29,012 bases of DNA from positions 1 through 29,012 of IMG/VR virus record IMGVR_UViG_3300032271_001873. One strand, given 5' to 3'. Below the pieces are notes generated by a model. It saw nothing but the letters and a program-made list of their open reading frames with translations, did not search any database and was not told where the DNA came from. This document shows positions 1-7,700 of the stretch, one piece after another. Both the position numbers and the translations under genes were made by a program. Numbering within the stretch: position 1 is the stretch's first letter; the number at the start of each line of letters is the position of its first letter. The DNA is from a virus.

Positions 1-12
1 AGTTTTTCACAG

Positions 13-1008
13 ATGTTCAATGCCAGCATAAGCATCATTGACAGGTCAGGAACGATTCAATGCCCGCCGATTCCGGTCAAGGTGATGGACCCAATGGAAT
101 CATGGAATCGTCCTAGGGACTTTGACAGCATATGTTACGATCGATATGATCGGATATTGCGATCAACCATTGAGTCCGGAAAACGGTTGGTGATATTCTA
201 TAGTGGGGGCATAGATAGCACCCTGATAGCAGCACTTGCGTTGCGCCATACTGATTTTAACAAACACAAGGATCATCTGTTGCTGGCACTCAGTGAGGAT
301 AGCATACGCGAGAATCCAGTTTTTTGGAGACAACATCTACTGCCAGCGTTCGGAAGCAGGATAGTCAACGCATCTGGATTTCATGCATTGATTTCTGATG
401 ACGATAACGTGTGCCTCACCGGCGAATTCGCCGATAACATTTTCGGCAGTCTCACCGTGAAAAGCTATATGGACAATACCGGCGACAGGGATGCCATACA
501 CAAGGATTTTAGATCAACTGGCATGGGATGGTTGCTGAATAAAATCACCAATGCAGCGCACAGGGACGGATGTGTTGGATTGATGGAATCAATATTTGCA
601 ACACATCCTGTGGGTTGCAACACAAATCATGATTGTTTCTGGTGGCTAAATTTTGTGTTAAAATGGCAAGCTGTTAAGATGCGATTGATTAGCCATGCAC
701 CCACGGCAGAATTGGTGAATTTAATGGCCCACCGCGTGGTACACTTCTTTGAGACAAAAGAGTTCCAGGATTGGGCGGTATTAACGGATGAACCAAAGGT
801 TGGGAAAGACTGGTTTAGCTACAAGTTGCCTGCTAAAAACCTGATATATTCCTTGAACGGTGATGAATACTATCTAAAATGGAAAACCAAGTATCCTAGC
901 ATACCAAGCCTAACACGCTATGCCAACATGCATGATTTCATCTACCACGATACTATCAATGATCGATACGTGGCATCAAAGGTGTTGATGGATCGTGGAG
1001 GACATTGA
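13..1008 (+). CDS. Asparagine-synthase-like PP-loop ATPase, no glutaminase domain
   Basis: The 331-residue protein carries the PP-loop pyrophosphatase signature S-G-G-I-D-S-T at residues 64-70, preceded by a hydrophobic strand. This is the ATP-binding motif of the asparagine synthetase C-terminal/ATP-sulfurylase-type family, which adenylates a carboxyl or carbonyl so that a nucleophile can attack it. The N-terminal glutaminase domain of AsnB is absent, so ammonia or an amine would have to come from elsewhere. There is no in-frame stop upstream of the ATG inside the window and no Shine-Dalgarno sequence before it, so the true start may lie outside the window. It converges with the minus-strand 2OG oxygenase and overlaps its 3' end by 53 nt. 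The PP-loop class is clear; the substrate is unknown. Confidence 0.7.
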   Translation: MFNASISIIDRSGTIQCPPIPVKVMDPMESWNRPRDFDSICYDRYDRILRSTIESGKRLVIFYSGGIDSTLIAALALRHTDFNKHKDHLLLALSEDSIRENPVFWRQHLLPAFGSRIVNASGFHALISDDDNVCLTGEFADNIFGSLTVKSYMDNTGDRDAIHKDFRSTGMGWLLNKITNAAHRDGCVGLMESIFATHPVGCNTNHDCFWWLNFVLKWQAVKMRLISHAPTAELVNLMAHRVVHFFETKEFQDWAVLTDEPKVGKDWFSYKLPAKNLIYSLNGDEYYLKWKTKYPSIPSLTRYANMHDFIYHDTINDRYVASKVLMDRGGH

Positions 1009-1994
1009 TCCTCCACATCAACCTCTCTTCTGCCTGGGTTATCGCCAAATTGGTTCGATTATGAAGGAGTGCATGGTTGTCGTACATGATGATATCTCCT
1101 TCCTGCCATTGATGATAATATGTGCATCCTGGTACTCGTTCCATCATGCCTATTAGCTCTTCCATTGGTTTGCATCCGATTTGGTTCCCGTTGGAATCGA
1201 TCATGTTGTTGATCCATGCATCCTTAACATTTCCATGGTTGTAATGATTAACGGTCGGGCTTTCTTTTCCCGTGATTGGATGGATCTTAACGCTTGATAA
1301 ATTTTGTATGTTGGACCCTGCTTCGTACCAGCTTTGCTGCTCTATGGTATAGGTGTGCCATTTATCCTTCACGGTGGTTGGTAATTCCATCCACGCCGTT
1401 TCTATATTAAGAAACCCGGTAAATCCAGCAGTTGGGTTCGGACAGGTGACCATTCGCAGGCATTGTATTGGATAGCTCTTTTCTCCAATATCTGGATTAT
1501 CCGCATGCCATGGCATTTTGATGTTCCTAGTCGAGGACTTATGATGTTGCTGATCTTACCGTAATACCGAACAACACCATCCACAGTGACGGACTCATGT
1601 TTTTCACGACCACGATCATATTCCTTGTCGTCCATCGTACGTCCAAGCTTGGAACATATGCGCCAGAACTCAATCTGCTGATAAAGATCCGAACATAACC
1701 GCCGGCCATTTCAGCATCAACCACCGAATCGCATATCTTCCTGATGGTTTTCATCTCGGGAAGCTGCATGATAACTGGATCGTCAACAATGGTTAATACA
1801 CCATTGGATTCATTGACATTTTCTGCAAAAAAAGGCAGCCTTCTCATGGGTATGTAAAGGGTGTCTTTCAATGCTGCACTGAGTTTCTGGCGATTGGTAT
1901 CTCGCAGCCAAATCTCTTCATAATCACTGGATAGCAATCGAGATTCCAAGTCAGACACATCAACTCCGGACCGTATCAATCGGAAATTTCTCAT
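956..1994 (-). pseudogene. TauD/TfdA-like 2OG-Fe(II) oxygenase broken by two single-base frameshifts
   Basis: One protein is spread over three minus-strand frames. The N-terminal part runs from ATG 1994 (AGGTGG 8 nt upstream) to about 1690. The middle part (QQIEFWRICSKLG...VRYYGKISNI) runs to about 1520. The C-terminal part contains the facial triad: H-A-D just after M-P-W at 1516, a distal His in NHALLHNRT, and the 2-oxoglutarate Arg in RLMWRIN. Both breaks are repaired by adding one base to a short homopolymer: a G near 1692 (giving GGYVRDLYQQIEFW) and an A in the A-run at 1517-1520 (giving LGTSKMPWHADN). The repaired protein would be about 346 aa, a normal length for the family, with all catalytic residues kept. 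It is either a very recent pseudogene or a gene hit by two indel sequencing errors; retention of every motif favours recency or error. Confidence 0.75.
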
Positions 1995-2032
1995 ATGATA
2001 TACCACCTGCAGAATGACTTTTGTTTGTGATA

Positions 2033-2061
2033 ACTATATAATTTGGATAGAAGGAAGTCAA
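2033..2061 (-). promoter_or_regulatory. Sigma70-like promoter for the 2OG oxygenase gene
   Basis: Read on the minus strand, TTGACT (2061-2056) is followed after 17 nt by TATAGT (2038-2033), a near-consensus -35/-10 pair. Transcription would start near 2026, leaving a leader of about 30 nt with the AGGTGG ribosome site. The -10 overlaps the -10 of the divergent Rieske gene. Confidence 0.45.
2037..2042 (+). promoter_or_regulatory. TATAAT -10 box for the Rieske oxygenase gene
   Basis: A perfect TATAAT lies 25 nt before ATG 2068. The region 16-17 nt upstream offers only a weak -35 (TGACTT or ATGACT). It supports 2068 rather than 2014 as the start of the downstream gene, because a transcript starting here would not include ATG 2014. 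Confidence 0.35.
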
Positions 2062-2067
2062 TCACAC

Positions 2068-3114
2068 ATGGCCACCATGCTAGATCCGCGTATGTACGAT
2101 ACCAGTTGTTATCTCAACCATGAGGCATGGCAGCAACATCCTAGATGGATGGCATCAACCGTTGATCTATCTCCGGGAAGATTTGTTGTACCCCAGCATG
2201 ATCGATCTACCATGCTGATCAATAGCGGAAATGGAATATCAGCCATATCAAACATATGCACCCATAAACGTGCCACTATTTCCGAGGGCAGGGGTGACAT
2301 CGGATCGGTCATAACCTGTCCAATACATCGATGGTCGTGGAACCTTGATGGAACCATCAGGGGTGCAAGGGGATTTAAAACCAACTGTACCATGGACCTT
2401 CCAACTGGTAATACATTTACGTGGAATGGTCATGTTTTTTCTGGATCAATCCATCAGTTTGATGATATCAATCTGCTTGGTGATCTATCCTTGTTTCTTT
2501 CCATGTCAAACTACGAATGGGAATCATCTCAGGTCATTTCATACGGATTTGATTGGAAGATCTTCATGGAAATCTTCCTTGATCTATATCATGTTCAATC
2601 ATTCCATCCAGGTCTTAAGAGCCTTACTGATTGCAAGACATTTGATTGGGTATTTGGAAAAAATTGGAGCTGCCAGACGGCACTGCTCAATAAAGATGTT
2701 CCAGGAACAGGATGGTATCAGGAACTATACCGATATTATCGCGCATCTGGACATTATGAAAACGCCAAATATGGAGCGGTATGGTTAGGCATCTACCCAA
2801 ACACCATGATAGAATATTATCCAGGATGCATGGTCGTTAGCACGGTTTGGCCAGATGGAGCAGGCAGATGCAAGAACCATCTTGAATTCTATTACGAAAA
2901 AGGATTATTGGAGAGATTGCCCGGATTTGCGGATGTGCATCAGAAATGCTTCATGGTAACTGCTGACGAAGACGAGATCATTGGAAATCGCATCCAAGAA
3001 GGTCTAGGACTCGCCGCGTCATTGGTAGGAGTACATAGCCATCCAACCGAAGAAGCTGGATTCACGCATTTCCACGGATGGTTACGAGATCAAACCGGGC
3101 AGACTACCAAATGA
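2068..3114 (+). CDS. Rieske non-heme iron oxygenase, alpha-subunit type
   Basis: The protein has the two-domain plan of ring-hydroxylating oxygenase alpha subunits. The Rieske [2Fe-2S] motif is canonical: C64-T-H66, 17 residues, C84-P-I-H87. The mononuclear iron site follows: D172-L-Y-H175-x4-H180, with the later carboxylate in the V-T-A-D-E-D-E segment that precedes I-Q-E-G-L. At 348 aa it matches the shorter members of the family. These enzymes use O2 and electrons from a reductase to hydroxylate, demethylate or desaturate small molecules; no ferredoxin or reductase gene is in the window, so host electron donors would be needed. ATG 2068 is preceded by AAGGAAG at a 10-nt spacing; an in-frame ATG at 2014 has no ribosome site. 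The gene converges with the next one, overlapping it by 25 nt. The substrate is unknown. Confidence 0.85.
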   Translation: MATMLDPRMYDTSCYLNHEAWQQHPRWMASTVDLSPGRFVVPQHDRSTMLINSGNGISAISNICTHKRATISEGRGDIGSVITCPIHRWSWNLDGTIRGARGFKTNCTMDLPTGNTFTWNGHVFSGSIHQFDDINLLGDLSLFLSMSNYEWESSQVISYGFDWKIFMEIFLDLYHVQSFHPGLKSLTDCKTFDWVFGKNWSCQTALLNKDVPGTGWYQELYRYYRASGHYENAKYGAVWLGIYPNTMIEYYPGCMVVSTVWPDGAGRCKNHLEFYYEKGLLERLPGFADVHQKCFMVTADEDEIIGNRIQEGLGLAASLVGVHSHPTEEAGFTHFHGWLRDQTGQTTK

Positions 3115-3638
3115 GTCCGTGGAGTCCATCCACCATTATAAACAAAATGGCTACGACGGGTGTCTACCCGATACCAGTGTCCATCATCCAGTATGTTGTA
3201 TCCAATCGTCCTGATTGGTGAATTTTCAAGGCATTCACAGAAGATCGCATCCTTGTGGGTTTCAATTACGAAATGATATCGAACCTGTTCATCAACATGT
3301 ATGCTCAATCCGGTTTTTGGCATCAATCGCATGAATCGTATGCGTCCAAATCTGATTTTTTCACAATCCGCCAGCAATCCAAGAGCCATCTTGGTATAAT
3401 CAGGTGTTCCGTCGTTCCATGTGGAAAAATCTTCCTCGTTTGATAGACGTTCCTTGGTGATCCTATCAAACAGTCCACCGTAGCTATCTGTCCATTGATC
3501 ATGGCAGCCGGGCCGGTGTCGCAACCCTATCTGATTGGTAGGTTCCCATTTTGTCATTCCAAGTATGGAAGATAGGTCAGCATTGATCTGATCCTTGCTT
3601 GCTGTTAACGGAAGCCGTTCTATGAAATTCATCATCAT
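3090..3638 (-). CDS. Aspartyl/asparaginyl beta-hydroxylase-like 2OG oxygenase
   Basis: This 182-residue protein looks like the compact 2OG-Fe(II) fold of the Asp/Asn beta-hydroxylase family. Residues 108-122 read R-L-M-P-K-T-G-L-S-I-H-V-D-E-Q, giving the iron ligands H114 and D116. A distal S-H-F-V-Y-N at about 163-168 supplies the third His and is followed by R174-T-H, the expected 2-oxoglutarate Arg region. Family members hydroxylate peptide side chains or free amino acids, and phage copies are usually unassigned. ATG 3638 overlaps the upstream stop (ATGA) and has AGGA 5 nt before it; the longer GTG-start version from 3674 lacks this support. It is translationally coupled to the methyltransferase-like gene upstream, so the two probably act together. 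Confidence 0.72.
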   Translation of the reverse strand: MMMNFIERLPLTASKDQINADLSSILGMTKWEPTNQIGLRHRPGCHDQWTDSYGGLFDRITKERLSNEEDFSTWNDGTPDYTKMALGLLADCEKIRFGRIRFMRLMPKTGLSIHVDEQVRYHFVIETHKDAIFCECLENSPIRTIGYNILDDGHWYRVDTRRSHFVYNGGWTPRTHLVVCPV

Positions 3639-4213
3639 TTCATTCCTATCATCATGTATCGTGTAAATGACCACGATGGGTAATCGAACTCAAGAGATCC
3701 TGTATATGATATCGTTGATAAAGGGAATGCATCAACGATATCATCCTCTGTGGACATGCAAGAATGATGATCATCATGTGGCATATTATTACTTTGCAAT
3801 GCCACGAGGGTGCCCGAGGGTATTTTATCAAACCATGCACTGCTGGTGAAATGTTCGGTACTGGTGTTTATTATGAGGTCAGGAGGAGGTCCGTATTTTC
3901 CATCCAGTACGCTTAGTTGATTGCAATCCGCCGTGAATGCTTTGAACTTCCATGCCTGCCATACCCAGTTTTCAAGCAATATATCGGCAACGGCAGCACA
4001 GTTAGGATCCATGTCAAAGTTGCGTATGTGTTTTATCGGAAAACACCCCCGTGAGAAGAGAAGCATGGCAGATATACCATACCAACCTCCATATATCCAT
4101 GTTATCATGGGCCTGTCAATACCAAGATTTTCCAGCTCCTTACAGAGCCATAGTTTGCTTGATATCTGCCCACTGCTAAATGCATCTGGATTTATCAGAA
4201 CGTCTTCAGGCAT
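3635..4213 (-). CDS. Class I SAM methyltransferase-like protein
   Basis: The 192-residue protein has a Rossmann-like arrangement: a first strand ending in W-I-Y-G-G-W-Y-G in place of the usual GxGxG loop, then an acidic loop N-F-D-M-D-P-N-C at the end of the second strand. A later N-T-S-T-E-H-F and L-Q-S-N-N-M-P-H-D-D-H segment may form the active site. Similar proteins are, from memory, common in large aquatic T4-like phages and are annotated as class I SAM-dependent methyltransferases of unknown target. The chosen ATG (4213) overlaps the upstream stop codon (ATGCCTGA) and has GGGGAC about 10 nt upstream. The longer TTG-start frame from 4264 would overlap the previous gene by 59 nt and is less likely. 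Catalysis is not shown by the sequence. Confidence 0.6.
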   Translation of the reverse strand: MPEDVLINPDAFSSGQISSKLWLCKELENLGIDRPMITWIYGGWYGISAMLLFSRGCFPIKHIRNFDMDPNCAAVADILLENWVWQAWKFKAFTADCNQLSVLDGKYGPPPDLIINTSTEHFTSSAWFDKIPSGTLVALQSNNMPHDDHHSCMSTEDDIVDAFPLSTISYTGSLEFDYPSWSFTRYMMIGMK

Positions 4214-4493
4214 GCCCGATTTGTCCCCAATGATCAATTGACATGGTTTCAATGGTTGAAACAAGAGAATCGTTGACTATTTGATCCGCCATCGCCATGT
4301 ATCGCATCCGATGCGAATCTGGTATTTGTGCCAATATTATTCCAAGATTGGTAGCAACTGCCGAAACAATGATGGCAACGGCCTGTGCCTGGCTGGTTTC
4401 AATTTCAGACTCATGGTATGCATCAGATATCGCATCATGCAACATCTGGTTAACGGTTTTTTGTAACTCTATCAACTCAGAGTCATTTATCAT
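4206..4493 (-). CDS. Small helical protein, unknown function
   Basis: This 95-residue protein is predicted to be almost entirely helical. It has a hydrophobic middle (A-V-A-I-I-V-S-A-V-A-T-N-L-G-I-I-L-A, about residues 38-55) that could be one membrane helix or a buried helix. The flanking segments are polar and acidic. I do not recognise a family. It sits between the 69-aa gene (11-nt overlap) and the methyltransferase-like gene (8-nt overlap), so the three form one translational unit on the minus strand. AGGA lies 9 nt before its ATG. Confidence 0.6.
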   Translation of the reverse strand: MINDSELIELQKTVNQMLHDAISDAYHESEIETSQAQAVAIIVSAVATNLGIILAQIPDSHRMRYMAMADQIVNDSLVSTIETMSIDHWGQIGHA

Positions 4494-4692
4494 CAGATTT
4501 CGTCCTGGATGATCTCATTAGCGTGGATACCGTGAGAGCGTCTCCTTGATCTTCAGGATGATTACGTAATAACCATTCCTCGATTTCAAGACAAGTCCGT
4601 TTATTCTGTGACGCAAGACGTAGCATTTGAACCGCTTCTTCGAGTTGCAATTCAAGCGTTGTTATCCTGCTTTCTGCATGACGAGTAACCAT
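4483..4692 (-). CDS. Small coiled-coil protein, unknown function
   Basis: The 69-residue protein has a heptad-like N-terminal helix (roughly residues 8-32, with L/I/V at repeating positions) and a polar tail ending in S-D-D-K. I do not recognise it. It is the first gene of the minus-strand unit 4692-3090 and lies just downstream of the sheath terminator. Its ATG has no Shine-Dalgarno sequence. A -10-like AATAAT ends 6 nt before the ATG, which would make the transcript essentially leaderless. Confidence 0.6.
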   Translation of the reverse strand: MVTRHAESRITTLELQLEEAVQMLRLASQNKRTCLEIEEWLLRNHPEDQGDALTVSTLMRSSRTKSDDK

Positions 4693-4698
4693 GATATG

Positions 4699-4728
4699 AT
4701 TATTGACTGAAAACGGTGATCAGATCAA
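4699..4728 (-). promoter_or_regulatory. Sigma70-like promoter with no room for a leader
   Basis: On the minus strand TTGATC (4728-4723) and AATAAT (4704-4699) are separated by 18 nt. The -10 ends 6 nt before ATG 4692, so transcription should begin at or next to the A of the start codon. Confidence 0.35.
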
Positions 4729-4734
4729 CAACAA

Positions 4735-4763
4735 AAACGGGAGGATTTTTGATCCTCCCGTTT
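4735..4763 (-). terminator. Rho-independent terminator of the tail sheath gene
   Basis: A perfect 12-bp stem (aaacgggaggat / atcctcccgttt) closes a 5-nt loop. On the minus strand it is followed by TTTTTGTTGTTG and lies just past the sheath stop codon (4771). On the plus strand the downstream tract is weaker. Confidence 0.85.
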
Positions 4764-4770
4764 ATTCGTG

Positions 4771-7700
4771 TTAGACGGATCCGCCCGGTAGTGGATCACC
4801 GGTATTGAGTATTCGTACCGGTATGTAGATGAACTCAATTGCCTTCTCAGGTTTGATAGCAATGTCAATCCATAGCTCGTTCCTGTCTATGCGATCAGCG
4901 GTATTGTTGCTTTCATCGCAAACAACCGCAAAATCGTACAAGGCACGCAGGGTGATTAGATTCTGCATGAAGCTCTTGAACGTTGCCGTCACGTTAGCAC
5001 GGGTGGTGTTATCGTTTGGCTCGAACAGGAACGGCTTTGCCAGATTATCAAGTGTGTACTTGAGATAATTGATCAACCTTGCAACATTTACCCTGTCGAG
5101 CGCAGTGCTTACAGGATTTAGCGTCTTTTGTCCATACACAACCAGTCCGCGTCCTGGAATGTAGGCGATTGGGTTGATCCTGTTGGTGTACAGAACGTCT
5201 CGCTGTCCTTGGTTGAGCGTAACCGGCTGGTAATCACCTTCGCCGGTGAGATACCCAACGCTGCTCACACCAGTTACCAGACCCCGGTTGAATCCTGCTG
5301 GTGCAAACCATGGATACGAAACCTGATCGCTATATGCAATGGTACGAAGAGCGATCATGCTCGGCGGTACCAGCACGCTGGTACCGTCTAGGTTGGTTCC
5401 TAGTCCCCATGGATAGTAAACCGCTGCATATGGCGTCGATGTGATCAATGCATCCGGACCGTTATCAGCTGCATTAGCAGTGTTGTTTGCCCAGTTAACG
5501 AATGCCGTGCCAGTTGGTTCAAGGGTGCTTGGGGTATCAGCAACGATGAATGCCACTTCCTTCTTGTCAGTGTTAAGGGTGACCATTTCATCAAGGCATT
5601 CAACATATCCAGGTGTTGACAGCAGATTGAAGTACACGCTTTCTGCGCGTGCTTCCTGGTTAGCAGCAAGGACCGATTGCAGTGCATTGACCACCACCTG
5701 CCTTTGCGATGCGCTTCCCATGTATGGGCTACCATCAACACGGTTACCGCTATAGGTGACCCAGCGATCTCTCCAGCTTCCACTGGTTAGATAGTTCTTG
5801 CGGAACACCTTAACATTGTTGGTGCTATAACGGGTGTTGAACAGCATCATTCCGGACGGATACAGCATCGCATCCGGTGTATCAGAATCAACATAATCAC
5901 TGGTGACCATGTCGCTTTCGATTTCGCTACCAGACGTGGTTCCATCTGAATTTGGTCGTGCATCGGCAAACACGATACCTGCGCTGGTCGTCTGATCAGT
6001 GTTATCGATCAGCGTCCAGCTTGATTCCATCGCATTGTAGCGATAAATCGCAGGATATGGAACAACATTGGTATCGATCCAGATGTCGTAATCAACCAAT
6101 GGATTGAGAGTGCTTTGCGTGCTCGGTTCGGTGCTCGAAAGTATCGGACCGTTTGGATCGGTTGCCGGATACATGTTCCTGTATCCAAGCCATTGAACAC
6201 CGTCATTAACCATGATATCAGCACGCAGGCGGCTGTTGTACCAAAGGGTACCGTCAACCGGCGGACCGCTTGGTTCGTTAGCAGATGGAGTGTACTTTAG
6301 ATTTTCCCAGCTGGTTCCGGTCCAATACTTGATCACATGGTTGGCTTCTGCCGGGCTATCTCCGTCTGAATTGTATTGAACGAAAACACTACCAATGGCC
6401 TTAAGACCTCCAAATCCGGCATCAGCTGCCGATGTGGTCTCATACATCGGAACGGTACCGGTATTTGGATGTATGTTAAGGGTGCGCCAAACGCTGCCAA
6501 CATATTGTTTTACAACAAAATTGGCTCCTTGATTTCCAGGAGTGGTGTTGATCCATACGTTCTGAGATGCAATTGAACTCAGATCAGATGGTGATGTTAG
6601 ATTCGGCTGATACCCCTGATAGACCAATGCACGCCCAAACGTCACACCGGCTGCGATACCAGAATCGTTCAGAGGAGTACCTCGTATGTCTTCAACCGTG
6701 AATGCGGTTCCATTGCTGTTAACAAGTTTTAGCATGTTATCGCCAGTTGCGCTTGCAACTATTGGACCATTTGGGAAACCAACAGTGTTGATCTCATTAA
6801 TCAGACCCGCTAGGTTGTTGTTTGGGGTTGCAGGAACGTGTATTATCACAGGTCCGCTTCCTGCATCAATACTGAAGCTTGTGCTTTGCAGCCAATCACT
6901 GACCAGGTTCACGGTTGCATTGTTTCCGTTTCCGCCGGTAACTGCCGCAGGACTTGATGGATAAATCGTGTAACTACCAGGCGTTGCAACGGTCATGGTA
7001 TTAACACCCCACGTTAGGTCAAACGTGGCATTGATGCCGGTGCCGGTGGTGGTCGTTGCCGGTACCGTTGATGTAGGCGCAGGCGTTCCAACAAACTGGC
7101 CGGCCTGGACGATGCTCACTCCGGTGATAGCACCTGGGGATCCGTCAATGGAATCAACGTTCAATATGACCGTTGTATTGTAGTTTGAGCCGGAGAATAC
7201 CAAACGATCGTTGACCCTGTATCCGCTTCCTGTGCTTCCACCGTTTGGTACTGCACCAATCACCTGTATGCTGGCAACTGATAGCACGCTAGCGCTGGTC
7301 GAAGTTCCACCAATTACGGTGAGGCTGTCTCCAACTTCGTAACCAGACCCAGTTGCCGAAACGGTTGCGGACTTGGTGAGCAGTGTTGCTGCCGTATATG
7401 TCGGATTTGAAACCGTTCCGGTAACATTACCCCAATATGTATTGGTAGGCAGTATGCCTGCATCTTTCCACGGATGCCCAACACCGTATTGATCACTGAT
7501 GTCATTGATGGTGATGCTGGTACCGCTGAAATTGGTAATGCGCAGGTATTTCTGGCTGCCGACCGTGTAGATCGTGGCAATCGCATTGGTTCCACCACCG
7601 GTGTTTAGCTGTGCATTTATTGCCCCCACAAATCCAGCAAGAGTTCCACCAGAAGGTACCGTCACCGTTAGTGACGATCCGGATCCAATCTTTATCGTGC

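Noticed and set aside
3635-4264. Longer 209-aa start (TTG 4264) for the methyltransferase-like gene
   Set aside because: It would overlap the 95-aa gene by 59 nt without a ribosome site; ATG 4213 has both overlap and ribosome-site support.
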